DNA of 64,000 nucleotides from an uncultured Ruegeria sp. (GTDB lineage: Bacteria; Pseudomonadota; Alphaproteobacteria; Rhodobacterales; Rhodobacteraceae), in assembly GCF_947504215.1 (NCBI RefSeq), contig NZ_CANNGO010000008.1, positions 124,001 to 188,000 on the forward strand, read 5' to 3'. The notes beneath the pieces are model-generated. The model was not told where the DNA came from. It did no database searches and worked only from the letters and a program-made list of their open reading frames with translations. Below are positions 1 through 8,580 of this stretch, piece by piece. Every line of letters starts with the position of its first letter. The first letter of the stretch is position 1. A program made the position numbers and the translations under genes.

Positions 1-462
1 ATGGCGGATGCTGTCCCAATTCCGCGCGACATAATCGTTCAGATATGCATCGGAACTGGCGCGCATGCGAAGACGTACCTGGCCAACATGCCGCCAGACC
101 GGTTCACCATCCTGATAGATCACCGCAGCTGATAGCAGCATGTGCCGCTTGCCCCGCATCATCTTAAGCTGCGCCAACGCCTCTTCTCGCGTATCGGGCT
201 TTGACAACAATCGGCCCTCAAAATCCAGAACCTGATCGCACCCAAGAACCATTGGCCCCGGGTTCTTGTCACTGATCCTGCGCGCCTTCATTTCTGCCAG
301 CGCGTCCGCAACATCGCGGGGCGGGGCATCCTCTGCCAACAGCGCGCGTTTCATGGTATCCTCATCTACGCGCGCGATCTGAACGGTATGAGGCACCCCT
401 GCGTTTTCCAGCAGCTGCGTTCGGATTGAAGACCCTGATGCCAGGATGATGGGGACAGACAT
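1..462 (-). CDS. maf: Maf-family nucleotide pyrophosphatase (5' part only)
   Basis: Not in the ORF track because it runs off the left edge. Reading the minus strand from the ATG at 462 gives 154 uninterrupted codons beginning MSVPIILASGSSIRTQLL, the Maf N-terminal signature (LASGSSxR..LL), followed by the catalytic-region motif GCDQVLDFEGR. Maf/YceF proteins are about 190-200 residues, so some 40 C-terminal residues lie outside the window. The family hydrolyses non-canonical or modified nucleoside triphosphates to monophosphates and acts as a house-cleaning enzyme; substrate choice cannot be read here. The gene is transcribed away from the AT-rich block at 463-865. In alphaproteobacteria maf sits with aroE, coaE and dnaQ near the origin, which fits the rest of the window. 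Confidence 0.88.
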   Translation of the reverse strand, partial: MSVPIILASGSSIRTQLLENAGVPHTVQIARVDEDTMKRALLAEDAPPRDVADALAEMKARRISDKNPGPMVLGCDQVLDFEGRLLSKPDTREEALAQLKMMRGKRHMLLSAAVIYQDGEPVWRHVGQVRLRMRASSDAYLNDYVARNWDSIRH

Positions 463-865
463 GTGGACAACCCCGTGCGCAAATCATTGAGAGTTCTGGG
501 GTGCTTTTTATGGTTTTCCGGTTGACACGCAACCCTGGGAGTCTCGCGTCAGACTTCCCCGAGTCGCCCTAAAAAAGTCCAGCAGGGACAAGAATAACTG
601 TGACAAAAGGAACAACTCAAGTTTCCGGAATTACCCAGAGAGTTATCCCCACTAGAGTGATGATATTTTCGTTATAAGTACTTGTTTTAATTGTGTTAAA
701 TTTTGTATTAACAGAATCACTTATGATGGAAAAGATTCTGTCCACCTGGGGAAAATATAGGTGTAAAAAAGTAATCCACTGATTCCGGCCTCCCTACAAA
801 ACCATCATCCTTTTTCTTTTCTTATATTTTTATTAGGTAGGTCCCGAACAAAGCCGAGAACCAAA
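463..865. other. Candidate replication origin (oriC), AT-rich non-coding block
   Basis: About 400 bp without a supportable gene between divergent maf and hemJ. It is strongly AT-rich (especially 655-735 and 808-838) in an otherwise GC-rich region. It carries DnaA-box-like words: TTATCCCCA at 643-651 (one mismatch to TTATCCACA), TGTGGACAA at 462-470 (one mismatch on the minus strand, overlapping the maf start), and weaker CTGTCCACC near 739-747 and TAATCCACT at 772-780. Three TTAA words lie at 687, 696 and 708, but their spacing does not match the TTAA-N7-TTAA CtrA site. Proximity to mnmE-mnmG-rsmG-parA-parB and two parS sites supports an origin location. The block also must hold the maf and hemJ promoters. 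Function is inferred from context. Confidence 0.5.
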
Positions 866-1315
866 ATGACCGATCTTCTTTTCACGCTGTACCCATGGGT
901 GAAGTCGCTTCATATCATGGCCGTCATCTCGTGGATGGCTGGTCTGTTCTATCTTCCCAGATTGTTCGTCTATCACGTCGAAAAAGCGCAGTCCGTCGAT
1001 GGGGCGCAAGAGATTTTCTTCGAAATGGAGCACAAGCTGCTGCGCGTGATTATGGGACCCGCAAGTATCGTGGCCTGGGTGTGCGGATTGATCATGGTCT
1101 TTACTCCCGGCATCGTCGGCTGGGACTATAGCTGGCCCTGGGTCAAGGGCGCAGCTGTGATCGGCATGACGTGGTTTCATCATTGGCTGATGGCACGGCG
1201 TAAAGACTTCTTAGAGGGGCGTAACACGCTCACAGGGCGTCAGTACCGCATGATGAACGAGGTTCCGACCGTCTTGATGGTAGTGATCGTTCTGGCCGTG
1301 ATATTGAAATTCTGA
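866..1315 (+). CDS. hemJ: Protoporphyrinogen IX oxidase HemJ
   Basis: 149-residue membrane protein of the HemJ family (UPF0093), close to the usual length. HemJ oxidises protoporphyrinogen IX to protoporphyrin IX, the penultimate step of haem and bacteriochlorophyll-precursor synthesis, in the inner membrane. Visible features are the N-terminal conserved block WVKSLHIMAVISWMAGLFYLPR with its invariant His near residue 16, several hydrophobic segments, and a C-terminal hydrophobic segment ending VIVLAVILKF. The ATG at 866 starts the conserved block directly. It is the first gene rightward from the AT-rich block and is followed after 125 bp by rho, a neighbour pair common in Rhodobacterales. 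Confidence 0.9.
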   Translation: MTDLLFTLYPWVKSLHIMAVISWMAGLFYLPRLFVYHVEKAQSVDGAQEIFFEMEHKLLRVIMGPASIVAWVCGLIMVFTPGIVGWDYSWPWVKGAAVIGMTWFHHWLMARRKDFLEGRNTLTGRQYRMMNEVPTVLMVVIVLAVILKF

Positions 1316-1440
1316 GGCCTGTTTGACTCCGACCGCTTTGGCGCTTATGAAAGGCGCAACACGCCCGTCCGGGCGGCGTATCTTCCAAGTTGAAATTCCA
1401 TTCTGGTGCCGCGATCCCTGCGGCCGAGGTCCGTATCATA

Positions 1441-2712
1441 ATGACTACTGAATCCCTGAATCTGGCTGATCTGAAAGCCAAAAGCCCCAAAGACCTTCTG
1501 GCCATGGCCGAAGAGCTGGAAATCGAAAACGCCTCGACCATGCGAAAAGGCGAGATGATGTTCCAGATCCTCCGCGAACGCGCGGATGAGGGCTGGGTCG
1601 TGGGCGGCGACGGTGTGCTTGAGGTTCTGCAGGATGGGTTCGGCTTTCTGCGGTCGCCCGAGGCGAACTATCTGCCCGGCCCGGATGATATCTATGTCTC
1701 TCCGGATATGATCCGCCTGCACTCGCTGCGCACCGGTGACACGGTCGAGGGTGATATCAAAGCACCTGATGAGAGTGAGCGCTATTTCGCGCTAACCAAA
1801 GTTACCAAGATCAACTTTGAAGAGCCCGAGAAAGCCAAGCACAAAGTCGCTTTTGACAACCTGACACCGCTGTATCCGGATGAGCGTCTGAAGATGGAGA
1901 TCGAAGATCCGACCATCAAGGACAAATCGGCCCGCGTGATTGACTTGGTCTCACCCATCGGGAAAGGCCAGCGGTCGCTGATCGTGGCACCTCCACGGAC
2001 CGGTAAAACGGTCATCCTGCAAAATATCGCTCATTCGATCGAACAGAACCATCCGGAGTGCTACCTGATCGTTCTGCTGATCGACGAACGCCCGGAAGAG
2101 GTGACCGACATGCAGCGTTCGGTGAAGGGTGAGGTTGTTTCTTCTACCTTCGACGAACCGGCGACGCGCCACGTGGCCGTGTCTGAGATGGTGATCGAAA
2201 AAGCCAAGCGTTTGGTCGAACATAAACGAGATGTTGTTATTCTTCTCGATTCGATCACAAGACTTGGTAGAGCTTTTAACACAGTAGTCCCATCTTCGGG
2301 TAAAGTTCTGACCGGTGGTGTGGATGCAAACGCCCTGCAACGACCCAAGCGTTTCTTTGGTGCGGCACGGAATATCGAAGAGGGTGGTTCGCTGACCATC
2401 ATCGCCACCGCTCTGATCGACACTGGTAGCCGGATGGACGAAGTGATCTTTGAAGAATTCAAAGGCACCGGTAACTCGGAAATCGTGCTGGATCGCAAGA
2501 TCGCAGACAAGCGCGTGTTCCCTGCGATCGACATCCTTAAATCCGGTACCCGGAAAGAGGACCTGCTGGTCGATAAGGGCGATCTGGCCAAGACCTTTGT
2601 CCTACGCCGTATCCTGAACCCGATGGGCACCACCGACGCGATTGAGTTCCTGTTGTCCAAGTTGAAACAGACCAAGACGAACGGTGAGTTCTTCGATTCG
2701 ATGAATACCTGA
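1441..2712 (+). CDS. rho: Transcription termination factor Rho
   Basis: Hexameric RNA-dependent ATPase/helicase that terminates untranslated transcripts. The ORF track opens at a TTG (1390), but the family start is the ATG at 1441 ([16 protein letters not shown]), giving 423 residues, the normal alphaproteobacterial length; GAGG at about 1427-1430 can serve as ribosome site. Domains in order are the N-terminal helix bundle, a cold-shock-like RNA-binding domain with the RNP1-like DGFGFLRS, and a RecA-type ATPase with Walker [11 protein letters not shown] and Walker [11 protein letters not shown]. The 125-bp gap upstream contains an inverted repeat CGCCC-GTCC-GGGCG at 1362-1375 with no T tract. 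Rho is often autoregulated through its leader, but nothing decisive is visible. Confidence 0.96.
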   Translation: MTTESLNLADLKAKSPKDLLAMAEELEIENASTMRKGEMMFQILRERADEGWVVGGDGVLEVLQDGFGFLRSPEANYLPGPDDIYVSPDMIRLHSLRTGDTVEGDIKAPDESERYFALTKVTKINFEEPEKAKHKVAFDNLTPLYPDERLKMEIEDPTIKDKSARVIDLVSPIGKGQRSLIVAPPRTGKTVILQNIAHSIEQNHPECYLIVLLIDERPEEVTDMQRSVKGEVVSSTFDEPATRHVAVSEMVIEKAKRLVEHKRDVVILLDSITRLGRAFNTVVPSSGKVLTGGVDANALQRPKRFFGAARNIEEGGSLTIIATALIDTGSRMDEVIFEEFKGTGNSEIVLDRKIADKRVFPAIDILKSGTRKEDLLVDKGDLAKTFVLRRILNPMGTTDAIEFLLSKLKQTKTNGEFFDSMNT

Positions 2713-2742
2713 CATAGGTCTTAACCGACGCGAGGCCTTCGA

Positions 2743-4029
2743 ATGGATACGATCTTCGCCTTGGCCAGCGCGCAAGGCAAAGCCGGAGTGGCTGTCATTC
2801 GCTTGTCTGGCCCGCGCGCGCATCATGCTGCAGCCACCCTTACTGGCGGAGAGTTGTCTGCCAGAGGTATGAAACTGTGTACGCTTCGTGACCCGTCTGG
2901 GTCACGTTTAGATGATGGGCTGGTTCTGACCTTCCAGGCACCCGCAAGCTTTACCGGCGAAGATGTGGCCGAACTGCAGATCCACGGAAGTACGGCTTCA
3001 GTAAACGCGGTGCTGCGGTGTCTGTCCGAGGCGGATGGCCTGCGCTTGGCAGACCCCGGTGAGTTCACACGTCGGGCCTTGGAAAACGGGAAGATGGATC
3101 TGACGCAGGTCGAAGGACTTGCGGATCTGATTGACGCCGAAACTGAGGCGCAGCGGAAGCAGGCCCAGACCATTCTTGCCGGTAAGCTGGGCGGGCTGGC
3201 GGAACGATGGCGACGCGATTTGATACGTGCAGCCTCTCTGTTGGAAGCGGTCATCGACTTTGCTGATGAGGAGGTTCCAGCAGATGTGACACCCGAAGTA
3301 CATGATCTTGTATCGCGTGTCATGACCGATCTGAAACGCGAGGCGGCCGGTGTTAAGATAGCCGAACGGATCCGAACCGGGTTTGAAGTTGCCATTGTTG
3401 GTTTGCCGAATGCAGGAAAATCCACATTGTTGAATGCATTGGCCGGGCGTGAAGCGGCGATTACATCTGAATACGCGGGAACGACCCGGGATGTCATCGA
3501 AGTTCGAATGGATCTGGCGGGATTGCCGGTGACTTTGTTGGACACGGCAGGATTGCGGGACACCCAGGACTATGTAGAAAACCTGGGAATCGAGCTGGCC
3601 AGAAAGCGCGCCGAGGCGGCAGACCTTCGGGTGTTCTTGACGGAATCACCAAAGGAACTGGGTGTTCCAATGCAAGACGGTGACATCCAGGTTTTGCCCA
3701 AAGCAGACCTGCGAGCAGAGTCAGACGGTGGCATCTCTGGTAAGACGGGGCAGGGTATCGATACGCTGATATCCCAGATTTCGTATATACTTGGTCATAG
3801 ATATACTAGCCATGGTATCGCCACACGCGAACGTCATCGTGTTGCGATTGTTAAAGCTGTGGATGCTCTTGGATCAGCAATGGCGGTTCTGGAATCAGGC
3901 CCAGACTTGTATGATATCGCAGCGGAAGAGCTGCGAACTGCGATCCGGGCCCTTGAATCTCTGGTCGGAAGAATAGATGTCGAAACCCTGTTGGATGAAA
4001 TCTTCTCCAGCTTTTGTCTCGGTAAGTGA
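2743..4029 (+). CDS. mnmE: tRNA modification GTPase MnmE
   Basis: 428-residue GTPase that works with MnmG to install the (carboxymethyl)aminomethyl group on U34 of certain tRNAs. The N-terminal formyl-folate-binding domain begins [20 protein letters not shown]; the inserted Ras-like G domain shows G1 GLPNAGKST and G3 DTAGL; the C-terminal motif FCLGK corresponds to the family CIGK with its catalytic Cys. The G4 position that normally reads NKxD reads PKAD (VLPKADL), so the guanine-contacting Asn is replaced. The stop at 4029 lies 3 nt before the longest mnmG reading frame, so the two are probably one transcript. Confidence 0.95.
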   Translation: MDTIFALASAQGKAGVAVIRLSGPRAHHAAATLTGGELSARGMKLCTLRDPSGSRLDDGLVLTFQAPASFTGEDVAELQIHGSTASVNAVLRCLSEADGLRLADPGEFTRRALENGKMDLTQVEGLADLIDAETEAQRKQAQTILAGKLGGLAERWRRDLIRAASLLEAVIDFADEEVPADVTPEVHDLVSRVMTDLKREAAGVKIAERIRTGFEVAIVGLPNAGKSTLLNALAGREAAITSEYAGTTRDVIEVRMDLAGLPVTLLDTAGLRDTQDYVENLGIELARKRAEAADLRVFLTESPKELGVPMQDGDIQVLPKADLRAESDGGISGKTGQGIDTLISQISYILGHRYTSHGIATRERHRVAIVKAVDALGSAMAVLESGPDLYDIAAEELRTAIRALESLVGRIDVETLLDEIFSSFCLGK

Positions 4030-4032
4030 GGA

Positions 4033-5904
4033 GTGTTTCACGTGAAACATTCGAATTTCGATGTGGTCGTGATTGGTGCAGGTCATGCGGGCACCGAAGC
4101 TGCGCATGCGGCCGCGAGAATGGGTGCGGCCACCGCTCTGGTAACGCTGTCGGCGGCAGATATCGGTGTTATGTCCTGTAACCCGGCGATTGGCGGACTG
4201 GGAAAAGGGCACCTGGTGCGAGAGATTGATGCACTGGATGGTGTCATGGGCCGAGTTGCGGATCGTGCGGGTATCCAATTTCGCTTATTGAATCGCCGGA
4301 AGGGACCTGCCGTTCAAGGACCGCGCACGCAAGCGGACCGGTCGTTGTACAAGGCAGCGATGCAAAAGGAAACGCAGGGCCAGGAACATCTTTCGGTGAT
4401 CACTGGCGAAGTCGTTGATTTTCTGATGGATAGTGATCGCGTTGTAGGAGTGAAGCTAGGCGACGACTCAGAGATTCCGGCACGTGCTGTCATCCTGACA
4501 TCCGGCACCTTTCTGCGCGGCGTTATCCATATCGGCGACATTTCTCGCCCGGGTGGCCGTATGGGGGACCGCCCCTCTGTCAAGCTGGCCGAGCGTCTGG
4601 ACAGCTATAAACTTCCCATGGGGCGGCTCAAAACTGGTACTCCACCGCGTCTGGACGGCCGAACAATTGACTGGTCCGATCTGGCTCGTCAGGACGGTGA
4701 CGACGAACCGACACTGTTCTCGTTCCTTTCCACATCGGTTATTGCGCCGCAAATCGCTTGCGGAATCACACACACGAACGAACGCACACACGAAATCATC
4801 GAAAAGAACCTGGCCAAATCTGCGATGTATGGCGGTCATATCGATGGCGTAGGGCCAAGATATTGTCCTTCGATCGAAGACAAGATCGTTCGGTTTGCCG
4901 ACAAGGACTCTCATCAAGTCTTCCTCGAACCCGAAGGTGTCAACGATCATACGATTTACCCAAACGGTATTTCGACCTCTTTGCCACAGGATGTTCAGCT
5001 AGATTATGTGCGCTCGATCAAAGGGCTTGAAAAAGCTGATATTCTGCAACCAGGATATGCCATTGAGTACGATTATGTAGACCCGCGCGTGCTGACCGCG
5101 TCCTTGTCGCTGCCAGAGATCCCGGGACTATATCTTGCGGGTCAAATCAACGGAACAACAGGATATGAGGAGGCGGCGGCCCAAGGTATGGTAGCTGGCC
5201 TGAATGCGGCGCTCGAAGTCCGTGTCCGCGAGCCTGCTCACTTCACCCGGGCGGACAGCTATATTGGCGTTATGATCGATGATCTGACGACACGTGGTGT
5301 TGCTGAACCTTACCGCATGTTCACCTCTCGGGCCGAGTTCCGCCTGTCGTTGCGCGCGGACAATGCCGATCAACGCCTAACACCACTTGGCCTGAATCTG
5401 GGGTGCGTAGGCGCGACCCGACGATCTCATTTTGAAAAGAAAATGCACCAACTTGATGCAGTAAAATCAAGACTGACCGACCGAACTTACACACCAAAAG
5501 AGGTGCGGTCCGCAGGTATTAATATCAATCAGGATGGGAATCGTCGCGACGGTATGGCGATCCTGGCATTCCCGGATGTTTCTTTTGATGGGTTGCTGCC
5601 TTTGATTCCTGATCTTCACGATGTTGAACCAGGAATCCGCCTGCAAGTCGAGCGTGATGCATTGTATGCGAATTATATTGCCCGACAACAAAGGGATGTC
5701 GACGCAATGAAACGCGACGAAGCTTATGTAATCCCGCGAGCATTTGACTATTTCGCGCTGGATGGATTGTCATCCGAGATGAAGCAAAAGCTTTCTCAGG
5801 CCAAGCCAGAGAACATCGCGCAGGCCAGTCGGGTGGAGGGGGTTACGCCAGCCGCCCTGACGCTGGTTCTTGCCAAGCTTCGCAAAGAAGCCAGGCGCGC
5901 ATGA
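4033..5904 (+). CDS. mnmG: tRNA U34 carboxymethylaminomethyl modification enzyme MnmG (GidA)
   Basis: FAD-dependent partner of MnmE. The Rossmann FAD motif [14 protein letters not shown] is at the N terminus; the catalytic Cys blocks MSCNPAIGG and RYCPSIEDK and the motif [13 protein letters not shown] are present; the ~620-residue length is normal. The longest frame starts at GTG 4033, but its SD (GAGGAG, 4028-4033) abuts that codon, whereas an in-frame GTG at 4042 sits 8 nt downstream of the same SD and is the better-placed start ([10 protein letters not shown]). Either way a perfect parS palindrome (4034-4049) forms the initiation region. The 3' end overlaps rsmG by four bases (ATGA). Confidence 0.95.
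   Translation: MFHVKHSNFDVVVIGAGHAGTEAAHAAARMGAATALVTLSAADIGVMSCNPAIGGLGKGHLVREIDALDGVMGRVADRAGIQFRLLNRRKGPAVQGPRTQADRSLYKAAMQKETQGQEHLSVITGEVVDFLMDSDRVVGVKLGDDSEIPARAVILTSGTFLRGVIHIGDISRPGGRMGDRPSVKLAERLDSYKLPMGRLKTGTPPRLDGRTIDWSDLARQDGDDEPTLFSFLSTSVIAPQIACGITHTNERTHEIIEKNLAKSAMYGGHIDGVGPRYCPSIEDKIVRFADKDSHQVFLEPEGVNDHTIYPNGISTSLPQDVQLDYVRSIKGLEKADILQPGYAIEYDYVDPRVLTASLSLPEIPGLYLAGQINGTTGYEEAAAQGMVAGLNAALEVRVREPAHFTRADSYIGVMIDDLTTRGVAEPYRMFTSRAEFRLSLRADNADQRLTPLGLNLGCVGATRRSHFEKKMHQLDAVKSRLTDRTYTPKEVRSAGININQDGNRRDGMAILAFPDVSFDGLLPLIPDLHDVEPGIRLQVERDALYANYIARQQRDVDAMKRDEAYVIPRAFDYFALDGLSSEMKQKLSQAKPENIAQASRVEGVTPAALTLVLAKLRKEARRA
4034..4049. promoter_or_regulatory. parS site 1 (ParB-binding palindrome)
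   Basis: TGTTTCACGTGAAACA, a perfect 16-bp match to the canonical bacterial chromosomal parS. It lies at the very start of mnmG, where it is translated as MFHVKH in the longest frame, and occupies the spacer between the SD (4028-4033) and the in-frame GTG at 4042. It is 3.3 kb upstream of parB. ParB nucleates and spreads from such sites to organise origin segregation. Confidence 0.95.
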
Positions 5905-6521
5905 CACCTGAGCATTCTCTTTTTGAGGATTTGAATGTTTCACGTGAAACATTTTCCCGGCTTATAACATATGTCGATTTGATAAATCGCTGGAATCCGA
6001 AGATCAATTTGGTCTCTCGAAACAGCTTGTCTGATATCTGGGAGCGTCACATCCTTGATTCCGTTCAGGTTTACAGATGTGCTGATGAATTTCGAAGTTG
6101 GGTGGACCTTGGCAGTGGCGGCGGTTTCCCGGGTATGGTTTGCGCCATAATGGCAGCTGATGAATCGCCGCAAGCCCGTTTTTCGCTTGTAGAAAGCGAT
6201 CAAAGAAAATCCGCGTTCCTACGCAGTGTTGCGCGGGAATGTGGCCTTGATTGCAAAGTCATCTCCAAGCGAATCGAGGCCGTTGATGGGCTGGACGCAG
6301 ATATCATATCAGCCCGGGCTTTGGCAGATCTGCGCACGTTATTGTCTTTTTGTGACAGGCATTTAAGTAAAAATGGGACAGCTTTGTTGCCGAAAGGCGC
6401 AAACTGGAAAAAAGAGCTAGGTGAAGCGCGCGAGGAATGGAATTTCGACGCGGAGCCGATTACAAGTTTAACTGAACCCCAGGCCGTTATCCTTAAGATC
6501 AAAGGAGTATCACGTGGTTGA
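5901..6521 (+). CDS. rsmG: 16S rRNA (guanine-527-N7) methyltransferase RsmG (GidB)
   Basis: 206-residue SAM-dependent methyltransferase that modifies G527 of 16S rRNA. The SAM-binding motif I reads [13 protein letters not shown], followed by the [12 protein letters not shown] acidic-loop motif, both diagnostic of RsmG. The ATG at 5901 overlaps the mnmG stop by four bases, implying translational coupling. A perfect parS site (5936-5951) is embedded in codons for NVSRET near residues 12-17. The 3' end overlaps the parA GTG start by 8 bp, so mnmE-mnmG-rsmG-parA-parB look like a single operon. Confidence 0.95.
   Translation: MTPEHSLFEDLNVSRETFSRLITYVDLINRWNPKINLVSRNSLSDIWERHILDSVQVYRCADEFRSWVDLGSGGGFPGMVCAIMAADESPQARFSLVESDQRKSAFLRSVARECGLDCKVISKRIEAVDGLDADIISARALADLRTLLSFCDRHLSKNGTALLPKGANWKKELGEAREEWNFDAEPITSLTEPQAVILKIKGVSRG
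5936..5951. promoter_or_regulatory. parS site 2 (ParB-binding palindrome)
   Basis: Second perfect TGTTTCACGTGAAACA, 1,902 bp from the first, inside the rsmG coding sequence. It is read in a different frame from site 1 (NVSRET instead of MFHVKH), so coding constraint does not explain both copies. Two origin-proximal parS sites next to parAB are typical of a chromosomal centromere. Confidence 0.95.
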
Positions 6522-7317
6522 TCTGTCTCGTCCTTCAGGGCCTCGTATTATTGCGGTAGCCAATCAGAAGGGCGGGGTTGGAAAAACGACGACGGCGATC
6601 AATCTGGCAGCCGGTTTGGCTGAAGCTGGCTGCAGGGTTTTGGTGGTTGATCTTGATCCACAGGGAAACGCATCAACCGGCTTGGGTGTAGAGGATCGGG
6701 ATTGGACCACTTATGATCTGATCCTTGATGACGCGCCGCTTGAGGCGGTTGTACAGGAAACGGAAATCGGCGGCTTATATGTTGTTCCGGCGACTGTGGA
6801 TCTGAGCTCGGCTGATATTGAGCTCATTTCGAATGAAAAACGCAGCTATCTTTTGCATGATGCATTGCGCCAAACCGCAATCGATCCATTTGAGCTGGAT
6901 TTTGTCCTGATTGATTGCCCGCCATCGCTGAACCTGTTGACCGTGAACGCAATGGTCGCGGCCCATTCCATACTGGTTCCGCTGCAAAGTGAATTCTTTG
7001 CTTTGGAAGGGCTTTCGCAACTCATGCTCACGATTCGAGAGGTGCGGCAGACCGCAAATCCGGACCTGAGAATCGAAGGTGTTGTGTTGACCATGTATGA
7101 CAACCGCAACAACTTGTCCCGCCAGGTCGAAAAGGATGCACGTGACAATCTGGGAGAGATGGTCTTTAAGACCAAGATACCCAGAAATGTGCGGGTCAGC
7201 GAAGCGCCGTCTTATGCGCTGCCAGTTTTGCAATATGACTCGGGCTCGCTTGGAGCGATGGCTTATCGGCATCTGGCACGCGAGGTCATGCACAAGAACA
7301 ATAAAGCCGCCGCCTGA
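6514..7317 (+). CDS. parA: Chromosome partitioning ATPase ParA (Soj)
   Basis: 267-residue deviant Walker ATPase that binds DNA non-specifically and moves ParB-parS complexes apart. The deviant P-loop QKGGVGKTTTAINLA is near residues 18-32, followed by the A' motif VDLDPQGNASTG and the Walker-B-type VLIDCPPSL. The GTG at 6514 is preceded by AGGAG with about 8 nt spacing and overlaps rsmG by 8 bp. Length and the co-located parB and parS sites mark it as the chromosomal, not plasmid, copy. Confidence 0.95.
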   Translation: MVDLSRPSGPRIIAVANQKGGVGKTTTAINLAAGLAEAGCRVLVVDLDPQGNASTGLGVEDRDWTTYDLILDDAPLEAVVQETEIGGLYVVPATVDLSSADIELISNEKRSYLLHDALRQTAIDPFELDFVLIDCPPSLNLLTVNAMVAAHSILVPLQSEFFALEGLSQLMLTIREVRQTANPDLRIEGVVLTMYDNRNNLSRQVEKDARDNLGEMVFKTKIPRNVRVSEAPSYALPVLQYDSGSLGAMAYRHLAREVMHKNNKAAA

Positions 7318-7337
7318 GCGGTAGTGAGGAGGGCGAC

Positions 7338-8234
7338 GTGAGCGCCAAAAAGACAAAACCAAGGGGCTTGGGGCGCGGGTTGTCTGCCCTAATGGCCGAT
7401 GTCACGCAGGATTCCGAGGGGCGCTTGCCGACGACGTCGCGGCGCCCTGACCTGAATGTTCCGATTGAAAAGCTGCGCGCCAACCCAAACCAGCCACGCC
7501 GGACCTTTATGCCCGAGCAGCTAGATGAACTGGCTGCATCGGTGAAGGAAAAAGGCATCATTCAGCCTTTGATCGTCCGTTCAGTGGGTGGTGGCGCGTA
7601 CGAGATCGTAGCGGGCGAACGGCGCTGGCGCGCTGCGCAAATGGCACAACTGCATGAAATCCCTGTAATTGTTCGTGAATTTGACGACACCGAGGTTCTG
7701 GAAGTCGCGATTATCGAAAACATTCAGCGGGCAGATCTGAACGCGGTGGAAGAAGCGGCAGGCTACAAACAGCTTATGGACCGCTTTGGCCACACTCAAG
7801 AAAAGCTTGCCGAAGCGCTGGGAAAAAGCCGAAGCCATATCGCCAACCTTCTGCGCCTGCTTTCGCTGCCAATGGATGTGCAGTCGTTCGTGATCCAAGG
7901 GAAATTATCTGCCGGGCATGCAAGGGCTTTGATCACCGCAGAGAATCCGTCAGAGCTGGCCAAGATCATCGTTCGCGATGGTTTGTCGGTGCGTGCGACG
8001 GAAAGCCTGGTTAAAAAACAGCAGCAAGGCGAAGTAAAGGGCCCAACACCTCGGCCCAGAAACCTGGATTCGGGGAAAGATGCGGATACGCGCGCCTTGG
8101 AAAAGGATTTGTCAGCCATCCTGGCGATGAAAGTGACAATCAATCACAAGCCCGGTACGGAAACGGGGCAGGTGGTGCTGACCTATGAAAACCTGGACCA
8201 GCTTGACGATCTTTGCGCCAAGCTCAGCCGTTAG
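7338..8234 (+). CDS. parB: Chromosome partitioning protein ParB (CTPase)
   Basis: 298-residue ParB. The N terminus KPRGLGRGLSALM is the ParA-stimulating peptide; the ParB/sulfiredoxin-type CTP-binding domain contains GERRWRAAQ (box II) and ENIQRADLNAVEEA; a helix-turn-helix EKLAEALGKSRSHIANLLRLL recognises parS; the C-terminal dimerisation domain follows. The start is GTG 7338 behind GAGGAGGGCGAC, 20 bp after parA. Its 3' end overlaps the convergent DUF454 gene by 11 bp. Its targets are presumably the parS sites at 4034 and 5936. Confidence 0.95.
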   Translation: MSAKKTKPRGLGRGLSALMADVTQDSEGRLPTTSRRPDLNVPIEKLRANPNQPRRTFMPEQLDELAASVKEKGIIQPLIVRSVGGGAYEIVAGERRWRAAQMAQLHEIPVIVREFDDTEVLEVAIIENIQRADLNAVEEAAGYKQLMDRFGHTQEKLAEALGKSRSHIANLLRLLSLPMDVQSFVIQGKLSAGHARALITAENPSELAKIIVRDGLSVRATESLVKKQQQGEVKGPTPRPRNLDSGKDADTRALEKDLSAILAMKVTINHKPGTETGQVVLTYENLDQLDDLCAKLSR

Positions 8235-8577
8235 GGCGGGTCCAGATAAAGACCATAACGCCCGACAAGACGATGGCCTGAATGATCAGTACGTGATTTG
8301 GCGCCGACATCACGACGGATAATCCAAACACGGCGGCAACGGAAACAGTTGCCGCTTTTTTTGCACCGGGTCGAATTGCGCCCGAGTTTTGCCAATCCTG
8401 GATCATTGGGCCAAATACCCGGTGGCTGAGCAGCCAATTGTGCAGCCTGGACGAAGAGCGGGCGAAAAAGAACGCGGCCAGTAAAAGAAAAGGGACCGTT
8501 GGCAACAGTGGTAGCACGATTCCGATCACGGCCAGTGCGACACACAGCAATCCCAGCGCGGCCCAAAGATAATGCAT
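8224..8577 (-). CDS. DUF454 (YbaN-like) inner-membrane protein
   Basis: 117 residues of the DUF454/YbaN family, function unknown. Visible: an N-terminal hydrophobic stretch with the family pattern GIVLPLLPTVPFLLLAAFFFARSS, then SSRLHNWLLSHRVFGPMI..W, and one or two C-terminal hydrophobic segments (VSVAAVFGLSVVMSA, IIQAIVLSGVMVFIW), consistent with three or four membrane spans. It lies 3 bp downstream of hemW on the same strand and is likely cotranscribed with it; it overlaps parB tail to tail. Confidence 0.85.
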   Translation of the reverse strand: MHYLWAALGLLCVALAVIGIVLPLLPTVPFLLLAAFFFARSSSRLHNWLLSHRVFGPMIQDWQNSGAIRPGAKKAATVSVAAVFGLSVVMSAPNHVLIIQAIVLSGVMVFIWTRPNG

Positions 8578-8580
8578 GCG

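Noticed and set aside
687-711. TTAA repeats as a CtrA binding site
   Set aside because: Spacings are N5 and N8, not the N7 of the CtrA consensus.
1362-1375. CGCCC-GTCC-GGGCG repeat as a hemJ terminator
   Set aside because: Short stem and no T tract; located in the rho leader, so noted only in the rho entry.
4034-5951. Minus-strand ORFs beginning MFHVKH (3895-4278, 5770-5952)
   Set aside because: They arise because parS is a palindrome that supplies the same codons on the opposite strand; both are antisense to mnmE/mnmG or rsmG.
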